From contig CAAGNU010000242.1 of the NCBI GenBank assembly GCA_900771365.1, positions 1-9,708 on the forward strand: 9,708 nucleotides of DNA. Reading direction: 5' to 3'. Below the pieces are notes generated by a model. The model saw nothing but the letters and a program-made list of their open reading frames with translations. It made no database searches and had not been told where the DNA came from. Position numbers and translations under genes: made by a program. This stretch comes from Bacteroidales bacterium (GTDB taxonomy: Bacteria; Bacteroidota; Bacteroidia; Bacteroidales; P3). Positions 1 through 6,144 of the stretch are shown one piece after another. Position 1 is the stretch's first letter. Every line of letters begins with the position of its first letter.

Positions 1-23
1 TGTTCTAAATGAGAAAAAAAGTG

Positions 24-31
24 TAACTTTG
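24..31 (+). promoter_or_regulatory. Possible Bacteroidetes -7 promoter element
   Basis: TAACTTTG followed by CAGC matches the Bacteroidetes -7 consensus TAnnTTTG. The matching -33 box would fall at the very edge of the window (bases 1-4, TGTT) and is poor, so only half a promoter is visible. A transcript from here would start near base 38 and run through the paired structure at 51-111, opposite to the MNT/HEPN remnant. Confidence 0.3.
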
Positions 32-50
32 CAGCACGAAAATAATCCAG

Positions 51-111
51 CTGAATGATGGGTTAACGGGTTCTGCCCATTCAGGAGGCAAAAAATGAAT
101 TTATAGAACCC
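51..111. repeat. Two interlocking inverted repeats with a mini-ORF
   Basis: CTGAAT...GGG (51-62, with a 3-nt bulge) is complementary to CCCATTCAG (76-84), and GGGTTCT (68-74) is complementary to AGAACCC (105-111). The pairings interlock, so they form either a pseudoknot or two alternative folds. Within it lies AGGAGG (83-88), six bases before ATG (95-97), and that frame ends after three codons (ATG AAT TTA TAG, 95-106). A strong Shine-Dalgarno site is unusual in this phylum. It may be a structured leader or small RNA, or a decayed gene edge. The function is unknown. Confidence 0.4.
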
Positions 112-137
112 ACCTTAATATTAAAACTACTAATCGT

Positions 138-293
138 TTATAATTTTTCATCGTTATCATAATAAAATTGCTTGATAAGTTCATCTATCTGTTGCTTCAA
201 TAATGGTATATCTTCTTGCACCACACTCCAAAGCACATCATTACTAACTTGGTAGTAATCATGTACTAAACGATCTCTAACAGGCTCTTTCAT
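138..293 (-). pseudogene. Truncated HEPN (DUF86-type) RNase toxin, C-terminal remnant
   Basis: A 51-codon minus-strand frame reads from ATG at 293 to TAA at 138. It begins MKEPVRDRLVHDYYQV and continues with an amphipathic helix ending IDELIKQF. The R-D-R-L-V-H-D-Y-Y stretch matches the conserved RX4-6H catalytic motif and Tyr tail of HEPN proteins paired with MNT nucleotidyltransferases, which act as ribonucleases. Family members are about 100-130 residues, and the motif normally sits in the last 40-50, so roughly the first two thirds are missing. The frame overlaps the 3' end of the MNT gene by 17 bp, where the full HEPN gene would normally begin. This suggests a deletion with a breakpoint near 280-293. 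The ATG here is probably fortuitous. I infer loss of function. Confidence 0.7.
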
Positions 294-573
294 AGATTAA
301 AATTTTATCTTGTTCAGCACTTTCACGGGCAAAAGGAAGCAACGTGCCCTCTTCGACTAAATCGATTGTTCGATGCAGCATATCTTCCAAGTCGCAAATC
401 ATACCAGCATATTTTAGCAACCCAACATGCGCCTCTTTATCAAAAGTAACCAGTATGTCTATATCGCTATCTGGCCGGTCTTCTCCACGAGCCACAGAGC
501 CAAAAATCCATGCCTTTATGACAGGCTGGCCATCAAAATATTTGCGTAAATTTTCAACAATCTGACTATTCAT
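277..573 (-). CDS. MNT-type minimal nucleotidyltransferase (antitoxin)
   Basis: This 98-residue protein is of normal length for a minimal nucleotidyltransferase of the DNA polymerase beta superfamily. Residues 25-30 are G-S-V-A-R-G and residues 35-39 D-S-D-I-D, giving the GS...DxD active site with metal-binding Asp37 and Asp39. Asp71 in the R-T-I-D-L-V strand is the likely third acidic residue. In this family MNT proteins neutralise the paired HEPN ribonuclease, by AMPylating a Tyr next to its RX4-6H motif in the systems studied. The start at 573 is the only sensible ATG, and no Shine-Dalgarno site is visible. The downstream HEPN partner is truncated (138-293), so this looks like an antitoxin left without its toxin. 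The last codons (R-A-C) may derive from the deletion junction. The low GC contrasts with the genes downstream and fits acquired DNA. Confidence 0.85.
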   Translation of the reverse strand: MNSQIVENLRKYFDGQPVIKAWIFGSVARGEDRPDSDIDILVTFDKEAHVGLLKYAGMICDLEDMLHRTIDLVEEGTLLPFARESAEQDKILIYERAC

Positions 574-671
574 GGCGATGTTATTTTTATCGATAACGCA
601 CGATAATATTATTTATTGTGTCGGACATGCTATTTTTATAGGCAAGGCTCGGACCTACCTCGGAGTTATAA

Positions 672-803
672 CGAAGAGAAGAAAAAGTCCCTTTTTTTAC
701 CTATCAAATCACGGAAAAAGTCCCCTTTTCAACACCTAAAAACTCGGAAAAAGTCCCTTTTTTTACATGAAAAAATCGAGAAAAAGTCCCCCAATATTTG
801 CAA
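672..803. repeat. Four tandem 33-bp repeats upstream of the ATPase gene
   Basis: Four units (672-704, 705-737, 738-770, 771-803) share the core GAAAAAGTCCC at 681-691, 714-724, 747-757 and 780-790, exactly 33 bp apart. A T-rich or CTTTT run follows the core in the first three units, and CGG or CGA precedes it in units 2-4. The sequence around the core is degenerate. The last core ends 7 bp before the -33 box of the ATPase promoter. A plus frame is open across the array (616-885) because 33 is a multiple of 3, which would give an 11-residue K-K-S repeat. The array could be a multi-site operator, a structured RNA or a decayed repeat-coding sequence. It is not a CRISPR: the spacers are too short and themselves similar. 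Confidence 0.85.
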
Positions 804-828
804 AATCCAAATAATTGTATTATTTTTG
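797..828 (+). promoter_or_regulatory. Promoter of the DUF4143 ATPase gene
   Basis: TTTG (797-800), a 20-bp gap and TATTTTTG (821-828) fit the Bacteroidetes housekeeping sigma consensus (TTTG, N19-20, TAnnTTTG). Both boxes lie within copies of an 11-bp direct repeat, TTTGCAAAATC, at 797-807 and 825-835. Transcription would begin near 835, leaving a leader of about 20 nt before the ATG at 855. The 33-bp repeat array ends at the -33 box, where a repressor or activator could act. Confidence 0.7.
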
Positions 829-854
829 CAAAATCATTCTTACACAGATAATAT

Positions 855-2234
855 ATGCTTTATCGAAAGTATATCAGTAGAATAGAGTATTTTCTAACAA
901 ACCATCAGGACAAGATTCTGCTGGTAAATGGGGCACGTCAGATTGGAAAATCGTATGCCATACGTTTTGCGGGGAGAAAACTATTCAAAAATTTCATCGA
1001 AATTAACCTCAAAGAGGACCAAGAAGGGGCACAGCTCTTTGCCCGCGTTCGCAGCACACAGGACTTCTACTTACAGCTCAGCACCATCGCTGGAAAGCAG
1101 CTGGAAAGGAAGGACGACACCCTCGTATTCCTCGACGAGATACAGAGCTATCCTGCCATGCTCACCTTGTTGAAATTCCTCAACCAAGAGGGGCGCTATT
1201 CCTATATCGCAAGCGGCTCACAGCTGGGAGTGGCGCTATCACAGACCCCCTCGGTGCCTTTGGGCAGTATCGCTATTGAGGAGATGTACCCCCTCGATTT
1301 CGAAGAGTTCCTCATGGCTATGGGCTGCGGGACGGATGTTATCGAAGCCGTGCGGAAGTCTTTTGAGACGCAGACTTCGGTGTCGGAAGCCTTGCATGAC
1401 TACCTCCTACGGCAGTTCAAACTCTACTTGCTCGTGGGCGGTATGCCCGAGGCTATCAATAAGTTCATCGAGACTCGCAACATGGCCCACGTGCGCAAGA
1501 TACAGAAAGACATCCACAGTCTCTACCGCATCGATGCTTCGCAATACGACAGCAACCACAAACTACTCATCCGCCGCATCTACGACATGATTCCTTCCAA
1601 TTTGGAGAACAAGAAGAAACGAGTGATTATCAAACATATCGAGGAGACAAAAGGACACAAGCAGTTCTCCGACTATGCCGATGAGTTTGAATATCTCATC
1701 CATTCCGGCATCGCCTTGTCTGTGCAGTCTATCAGCAACCCCAAGTTCCCTTTGTCAGAATCGGAGCAGAAGAACCTAATGAAGCTCTACCTGAACGACG
1801 TAGGCATCCTCACAGGGATACTCTACGACACAAACATCAATGCCATCTTAGACGATGTTAGGAGCATCAACTTAGGCACCGTCTATGAGTCTGTCGTAGC
1901 ACAAGAACTTCATGCTCACGGCAATACGCTCCACTACTATGACAACAAGAAGAAGGGAGAAGTAGATTTCCTCATCGACGACTTCCGCCACTTAGCCGCC
2001 CTGCCCATCGAGGTGAAATCTGGCAAGGACTATAAGGTACACAGTGCTCTCAACGCCTTCGTCTCCACACCCGACTACGGCATCGGCCGAGCCATTGTGC
2101 TCAGCAACGAGCGAGAGGTCACCCAAGAGGCAGGCATCATTTATATGCCAATCTATTACTGCATGTTCTTCCATCGTAGCCCCTCCACCGAGGAGGAACT
2201 GTATATCCCCGAGATTGCTCCTTTTCAGTTGTGA
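855..2234 (+). CDS. AAA_14/DUF4143 family ATPase
   Basis: This 459-residue protein has a P-loop ATPase domain followed by a DUF4143 domain, the usual order and length for the family. Walker A is G-A-R-Q-I-G-K-S (26-33), Walker B is L-V-F-L-D-E-I-Q (90-97), and an S-Y-I-A-S-G-S sensor strand lies near 116-122. The C-terminal part contains a PD-(D/E)XK-like core: G-E-V-D-F-L-I with Asp371, then Glu386-Val-Lys388 in I-E-V-K-S-G. The domain therefore resembles a restriction-endonuclease fold, although nuclease activity is not established for most members. These cytoplasmic ATPases are abundant in Bacteroidetes and archaea, often as isolated, variably present genes of unknown role. The start at 855 follows a good promoter by about 20 nt. 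All motifs are intact, so the gene looks functional. GC is intermediate between the AT-rich left end and the GC-rich genes to its right. Confidence 0.9.
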   Translation: MLYRKYISRIEYFLTNHQDKILLVNGARQIGKSYAIRFAGRKLFKNFIEINLKEDQEGAQLFARVRSTQDFYLQLSTIAGKQLERKDDTLVFLDEIQSYPAMLTLLKFLNQEGRYSYIASGSQLGVALSQTPSVPLGSIAIEEMYPLDFEEFLMAMGCGTDVIEAVRKSFETQTSVSEALHDYLLRQFKLYLLVGGMPEAINKFIETRNMAHVRKIQKDIHSLYRIDASQYDSNHKLLIRRIYDMIPSNLENKKKRVIIKHIEETKGHKQFSDYADEFEYLIHSGIALSVQSISNPKFPLSESEQKNLMKLYLNDVGILTGILYDTNINAILDDVRSINLGTVYESVVAQELHAHGNTLHYYDNKKKGEVDFLIDDFRHLAALPIEVKSGKDYKVHSALNAFVSTPDYGIGRAIVLSNEREVTQEAGIIYMPIYYCMFFHRSPSTEEELYIPEIAPFQL

Positions 2235-2271
2235 CACAATAAAAAGCAATAATGTACGTTATAAAGGAATA

Positions 2272-2343
2272 TTGAATAATGAATACAGAATAATGAATTT
2301 TTGCGGCAGCCGCCCCACTCATTATTCATTACTCATTATTCAC
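2272..2343. repeat. Heptad-core element 1 (hairpin form)
   Basis: The left arm has 7-bp units GAATAAT, GAATACA, GAATAAT and GAATTTT (2274-2301). The core at 2303-2319 contains the palindrome GCGGCAGCCGC followed by CCCACT. The right arm has CATTATT, CATTACT and CATTATT (2320-2340). The arms are near-perfect complements, so the RNA could form a stem of about 25 bp. The element fills most of the gap between the ATPase and vWA genes. It could terminate or stabilise transcripts, or be a mobile-repeat relic. Confidence 0.85.
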
Positions 2344-2368
2344 TTTCAAAACTTTAAATACAATTTGT

Positions 2369-4618
2369 ATGCAACTATTATTCGACTGTCCTTGGTATTT
2401 CGTCTTGCTCTGCCTTTTGGCGGGAGCGCTCTATAGTGCCGCACTTTACTGGAAAGGTTTTTGGGGTGCCAAAAAGGGCAAAGCCGTAACCGACAGGGAG
2501 GGCGGACAAAAAATCTTCCCTGCAAAGCTTCGAATCTTCAAATCCTCAGATTCTCGCGACAACAGCGACGATATGCCGCGCTGGGCACGCATAGCGATGC
2601 CCGTACTGCGGTTCCTCAGCGTCAGCCTCATCGCCTTCCTGCTCATGGCACCACTCATCAAGCGCCATGTCGCCACGCACGAGAAGCCACTCATCGTGGT
2701 GGCCGTCGATGCTTCGGAATCCGTTAAAAGTGGGGTGACAGCCAATTCTCAGTTCTCAATTCTCAATTCTCAATTAAAGAAATACGAGGTGGTCTTTGAC
2801 ACCTTCGGCGGCAAGACTACCGACATCGCCGCTGAGCTGGACAATATCTCTAACCGCTATGCCGCCCGCAACCTCGGTGCCGTGGTCCTCGCCTCCGACG
2901 GCATCTATAACCAAGGCCAGCATCCCGCCAACGTGGCACCACGGCTGGCTGTGCCCATCTACACTATCGCTCTCGGCGACACCACCCACCGCCCCGACGC
3001 AGCCGTGGCCGACATCCGCTACAACCAGGTGGTCTATCTCGACAACCTGTTCCCCATCGAGGTCACTCTCCGCGCCTCGATGCTCCGCGGCCAGCAGGCC
3101 ACCCTCGCCGTCTCATGCGACGGACGCCAGCTCTTCAGCAAGGCCGTGACTTTCTCCGACAACGATTTCGCCACCACAGAGACCATCATGCTGCCAGCCG
3201 ACAAGCCCGGGCTGAAGAAATACAACATCTCCGTCTCACCTTGCCGCAGCGAGGTGACGACGGCCAACAACGTCCACTCCGTGGCCGTGGAGGTAATCGA
3301 CGGCCACCAGAAGATAGCCATCCTCGCCAACGCGCCACATCCCGATATCGCCGCCATGCGGCAGGCTCTGGCCGCAAGTCCCCACTACGAGACCGAGCTC
3401 TTCGTCTCCGACCAGCTCGACCGCCTCACGCCCCAGCAGCTCGCGCCCTACAGCCTCATCATCCTCCACAACCTGCCCTCTGCCAACCACCCCAAGTTAC
3501 AGCTCCCCAAGACACAGCCCACCCTCTATATCGTCGGCAACAGCACCGACCTCGCACGCTTCAACGCGCTCCACAACGGACTGGAGATTGTGGCCAAGGC
3601 CAAGAAGACCGACGAGGTCTCGGCACAGCACAGCAACGCCTTCTCCCTCTTCAGCCTCGACGAGGAGGTCTGCCGCACCATCGAGCAGCTGCCGCCCCTC
3701 TCCGCCCCCTTCGGCACTTACAAGCCCTCGGGCAACCTCCAGTCGCTCTTCACCGCCCGCGTGGGCAACCTCGCTACCGACCGACCGCTCATAGCCTTCT
3801 GCCAGCAGGAGGGCGTGCGTTACGGCTTCGTGGTGGGTGAAGGATTGTGGAGATGGCGCCTACACGATTTCCTCCTCACCGATAGCCATCGCGACTTCGA
3901 CATGCTCATCGATAAAATGGTAGTATATACCTCCCTTCAGGCTTCGCGCGACCGCTTCCGCGTAACGGTGCCCCACATCCTCCTCGACAACGAGCCCGTC
4001 ACCCTCTTAGGCGAGCTCTACAACGACAACTTCGAGCCCATCAACACCCCCGAGGCTTCGGTGACCCTCTCCTTCCGCCCCGACGGCGAGTCGCCGAGAC
4101 ATTTAAAGGACTCTCTACCCTCCAAATCTATGAACGGTGAACTGTCAAATGATGACTCCCGCCCTCAGGTCACAGATCACAGGTCACAGGTCACAGATCA
4201 CAGATCACAGATCACCTCAACCACCTACGCTTTCAACCGCAGCGGCACAGGCTACACCCTTCCGCTCGGCACCCTCGCCCCCGGCCGCTACCACTATGCC
4301 GCCACCACCACCTTCAACGGCCATAAGTACGATGCGGCGGGCGACTTCATCGTGCAAGAGGCCTCGTTGGAGCAGGCTACCCTCGTGGCCGACCACGCCC
4401 TGCTCAACACCCTTTCGCAGACGACAGGTGCACAGATGCTCTACCCCAACCAGATTGACCAGTTGCAAAAACTCCTCGACCAACGCGACGACCTCAAGAC
4501 CCTCATCCAGTCGCAGACCCGCTACACCTCGCTGCTCGACCTGCTGCCCGTCTTCCTCCTCATCCTGATCCTCCTCACCACCGAATGGTTCCTCCGCAAA
4601 TACTTCTTCAAACCCTAA
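2369..4618 (+). CDS. Bacteroidetes membrane protein with vWA-type MIDAS
   Basis: This 749-residue protein has hydrophobic segments at about 8-28 and 77-96, a long non-cytoplasmic or soluble middle, and a final membrane span near 722-741 just before the C-terminus (E-W-F-L-R-K-Y-F). After the second span comes V-V-A-V-D-A-S-E-S, giving an intact metal-binding DxSxS motif at 114-118 as in von Willebrand A domains, followed by V-V-L-A-S-D-G-I-Y-N-Q-G and I-Y-T-I-A-L-G-D strands. From about residue 310 (K-I-A-I-L-A-N-A-P-H-P-D-I) the protein resembles the glutamine-amidotransferase-like fold seen in such vWA membrane proteins. I recognise the architecture but not a defined function. Two repeat arrays lie in frame (residues about 126-137 and 588-616), and a weak octad array covers residues about 54-61. 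They extend the protein without breaking the frame. The start at 2369 gives the first membrane segment at once. Confidence 0.75.
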   Translation: MQLLFDCPWYFVLLCLLAGALYSAALYWKGFWGAKKGKAVTDREGGQKIFPAKLRIFKSSDSRDNSDDMPRWARIAMPVLRFLSVSLIAFLLMAPLIKRHVATHEKPLIVVAVDASESVKSGVTANSQFSILNSQLKKYEVVFDTFGGKTTDIAAELDNISNRYAARNLGAVVLASDGIYNQGQHPANVAPRLAVPIYTIALGDTTHRPDAAVADIRYNQVVYLDNLFPIEVTLRASMLRGQQATLAVSCDGRQLFSKAVTFSDNDFATTETIMLPADKPGLKKYNISVSPCRSEVTTANNVHSVAVEVIDGHQKIAILANAPHPDIAAMRQALAASPHYETELFVSDQLDRLTPQQLAPYSLIILHNLPSANHPKLQLPKTQPTLYIVGNSTDLARFNALHNGLEIVAKAKKTDEVSAQHSNAFSLFSLDEEVCRTIEQLPPLSAPFGTYKPSGNLQSLFTARVGNLATDRPLIAFCQQEGVRYGFVVGEGLWRWRLHDFLLTDSHRDFDMLIDKMVVYTSLQASRDRFRVTVPHILLDNEPVTLLGELYNDNFEPINTPEASVTLSFRPDGESPRHLKDSLPSKSMNGELSNDDSRPQVTDHRSQVTDHRSQITSTTYAFNRSGTGYTLPLGTLAPGRYHYAATTTFNGHKYDAAGDFIVQEASLEQATLVADHALLNTLSQTTGAQMLYPNQIDQLQKLLDQRDDLKTLIQSQTRYTSLLDLLPVFLLILILLTTEWFLRKYFFKP
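2528..2551. repeat. Octad array inside the vWA gene
   Basis: Three 8-bp units, CTTCGAAT, CTTCAAAT and CCTCAGAT, run in frame through the coding sequence and encode L-R-I-F-K-S-S-D. They resemble the heptad arrays but with period 8. Being short and degenerate, the array could be chance. Confidence 0.4.
2743..2777. repeat. In-frame heptad array after the MIDAS motif
   Basis: Five 7-bp units, CAATTCT (2743), CAGTTCT (2750), CAATTCT (2757), CAATTCT (2764) and CAATTAA (2771), encode N-S-Q-F-S-I-L-N-S-Q-L-K. The unit is the same as in the array directly before the flippase gene (4705-4725). No GC-rich core is visible here. It lies eight residues after the DxSxS motif, in what should be the first helix of the vWA fold. 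Confidence 0.85.
4132..4214. repeat. In-frame heptad-core element within the vWA gene
   Basis: Left units in 7-bp phase are GAACGGT, GAACTGT and CAAATGA (4132-4152). The core ACTCCCGCCCT lies at 4155-4165. Seven right units of CAGGTCA or CAGATCA run from 4166 to 4214. The reading frame stays open and encodes an R-P-Q-V-T-D-H-R-S-Q-type repeat. The core matches the intergenic copies but the heptad sequence is different. Confidence 0.85.
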
Positions 4619-4627
4619 CTATAAATA

Positions 4628-4687
4628 TTGAATAATAAATAATAGCTCCCGCCCCACTCATTATTCATTACTTATTATTCATTACTC
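4628..4687. repeat. Heptad-core element 2a (hairpin form)
   Basis: The left arm has GAATAAT and AAATAAT (4630-4643). The core GCTCCCGCCCCACT follows at 4645-4658. The right arm has CATTATT, CATTACT, TATTATT and CATTACT (4659-4686). It begins about 10 bp after the vWA stop codon and resembles element 1 with a shorter left arm. Confidence 0.85.
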
Positions 4688-4690
4688 GAA

Positions 4691-4725
4691 CCGGCTCCCG
4701 CCCTAATTCTCAATTCTCAATTAAC
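4691..4725. repeat. Heptad-core element 2b, abutting the flippase start
   Basis: The core CCGGCTCCCGCCCT (4691-4704) is followed by AATTCTC, AATTCTC and AATTAAC (4705-4725). The last heptad touches the flippase ATG at 4726, so the array forms the whole start-proximal leader. There is no left arm, and the heptad differs from the neighbouring element 2a. Confidence 0.85.
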
Positions 4726-6015
4726 ATGTCCCTCCTACAGAAGCTGATACACCAACCCTTAGCCCGACAGTCGGGCACGCTCCTCTCCGGACAGGTAGTG
4801 GCGCAGGGCATCGCCCTCCTCGCCTATCTGGTGCTAGGACGGCTCTTCACCCCTGCCGACATGGGACTGTACAACATCTTCTACAGCTATATCGAGGTGC
4901 TCATCATCCTCTCGACGTGCAAGTACGAGCTCGCCATCGTGGTGGCTGAGAGCGACAGCGAGGCGCAGCACATCGCCCGCCTCACCCTGCGGCTCAACAC
5001 CATCGTGAGCCTCGTCATCCTCACCGTCGCACTCGTCCTCTACCTCACCCACACCGCCGTCTCACAGTTGCCGCCCTCGCTGGCGCTGCTCATCCCCCCG
5101 ATGGTCTATTTCTGCGGCACCACGCGCGTATATACCTTCCTCAGCAACCGCAGCAAGGACTTCCGCGGCATCTCTATAAGCAATATCATCACCTCAGCCT
5201 CGGGCGTAGCCGCCAAGATCCTCATGGGTCTCGCCGCCCTCGCCAGCACCTTCAGCAGCTTCCTCCACACCTACGGTCTGCCCCTCGGCACCGTGCTCGG
5301 CAAGGTGGCGGGCAACATCTACTACCGTCTGCGCGTGCCCGCGCCCCGCATCAGCCCTGACGACACGACGAGCCATCGCGCTCTGCTGCACAAGCACCGC
5401 AACTTTCCCCTCTTTGCCATGCCCAAGGAGTTCGTCAGCAGCTTCTCTGCCAACCTGCCCTTCCTCTGGGCTGCGGCCTATTTCGATAGTGCCGCCATAG
5501 GCCTCTTCGGCATGGCCCTCACCTTCTCCATGCGTCCCATCAACATCCTCGCCAACAGCTTCGAGTCGGTCTTCTACGCCTCCTGCTCCGACAAGCTGCA
5601 CAGCCATCAGCCGATAGGGCGCGACATACGCCGCTTCCTCCTACTGCTCAACGCTGTAGCCGTTCCCGTGGGCGTGCTGGCTTTCTTCGCTGCCGAGCCG
5701 CTCTTCGTCTTCTTCATCGGACCGAAATGGGTAGGCACGGGATACTACTTCCGCTGTCTGCTGCCATGGATGCTGGTGCTGCTCTCCGTCAACTCCCTGT
5801 CGTTCGTGGCCAACATCTTCTCCACACAGCGTTACGACTTCGGCTTCCAGCTCCTCCAGCTTGCGCTGCGCATCGTGGCGCTCCTCATCGGCATCCATCG
5901 TGCCGACATCCGCCTCGCCGTCCTCCTCTTCGCCGCCGCCAGCACCCTCGTACAGCTCTGCCAGCTCCTCTGCTACCTCCTCCAAATCCGCCGCTACGAC
6001 CGGGCAGCACAATGA
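4726..6015 (+). CDS. Polysaccharide flippase (Wzx-like, MOP superfamily)
   Basis: This 429-residue, almost wholly hydrophobic protein has around twelve predicted membrane segments, the usual size and pattern of O-antigen/polysaccharide flippases of the MOP superfamily. The N-terminal S-G-T-L-L-S-G-Q-V-V-A-Q followed by L-G-R-L-F-T-P-A-D-M-G-L-Y is the typical first-helix signature. The mid-protein N-F-P-L-F-A-M-P-K-E-F-V-S-S-F-S-A-N-L-P start of the second half is also typical. Such proteins move undecaprenyl-linked glycans across the inner membrane. No glycosyltransferases are adjacent, so the substrate cannot be inferred. The ATG lies directly after a heptad array. The stop codon (6013-6015) overlaps the first heptad of the next element, so insertion there may have set the present C-terminus. 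Confidence 0.85.
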   Translation: MSLLQKLIHQPLARQSGTLLSGQVVAQGIALLAYLVLGRLFTPADMGLYNIFYSYIEVLIILSTCKYELAIVVAESDSEAQHIARLTLRLNTIVSLVILTVALVLYLTHTAVSQLPPSLALLIPPMVYFCGTTRVYTFLSNRSKDFRGISISNIITSASGVAAKILMGLAALASTFSSFLHTYGLPLGTVLGKVAGNIYYRLRVPAPRISPDDTTSHRALLHKHRNFPLFAMPKEFVSSFSANLPFLWAAAYFDSAAIGLFGMALTFSMRPINILANSFESVFYASCSDKLHSHQPIGRDIRRFLLLLNAVAVPVGVLAFFAAEPLFVFFIGPKWVGTGYYFRCLLPWMLVLLSVNSLSFVANIFSTQRYDFGFQLLQLALRIVALLIGIHRADIRLAVLLFAAASTLVQLCQLLCYLLQIRRYDRAAQ

Positions 6016-6087
6016 ATACAGAATAATGAATACAGAATAATGAACACTGACGGCAACCGCCCACTCATTATTCATTATTCATTACTC
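6011..6087. repeat. Heptad-core element 3a, carrying the flippase stop
   Basis: The left arm runs GAATACA, GAATAAT, GAATACA, GAATAAT and GAACACT (6014-6048). The core CGGCAACCGCCCACT is at 6051-6065. The right arm has CATTATT, CATTATT and CATTACT (6066-6086). The arms are complementary over about 20 bp. The flippase TGA shares two bases with the first heptad. Confidence 0.85.
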
Positions 6088-6090
6088 AAA

Positions 6091-6137
6091 ACGGCAACCG
6101 CCCCCACTCTTAACTCTTAATTCTTAACTCTTAACTA
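6091..6137. repeat. Heptad-core element 3b
   Basis: The core CGGCAACCGCCCCCACTC (6092-6109) is followed by TTAACTC, TTAATTC, TTAACTC and TTAACTA (6110-6137), eight bases before the methyltransferase ATG. There is no left arm. The core is nearly identical to that of element 3a, while the heptad is unrelated to CATTATT. Confidence 0.85.
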
Positions 6138-6144
6138 AAAAAAC

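Noticed and set aside
672..803. CRISPR array
   Set aside because: The sequence between cores is about 22 bp and resembles neighbouring units, there are only four units, and no cas gene is in the window.
616..885. Open frame of 89 codons with an 11-residue K-K-S repeat
   Set aside because: It is open because the DNA repeat is 33 bp. It runs through the promoter and into the ATPase start, has no ribosome site, and the ATPase promoter inside it argues for non-coding DNA.
3115..3840. Plus-strand frame of 241 codons inside the vWA gene
   Set aside because: Its translation is rich in R, H, P and Q, typical of a shifted reading of GC-rich sequence. The 749-residue frame has membrane segments and motifs on both sides.
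2235..6144. Insertion sequence or MITE as the source of the gap repeats
   Set aside because: No transposase, no clear target-site duplication and no fixed terminal inverted repeats. The arms are period-7 arrays of variable length, which does not fit a standard MITE.
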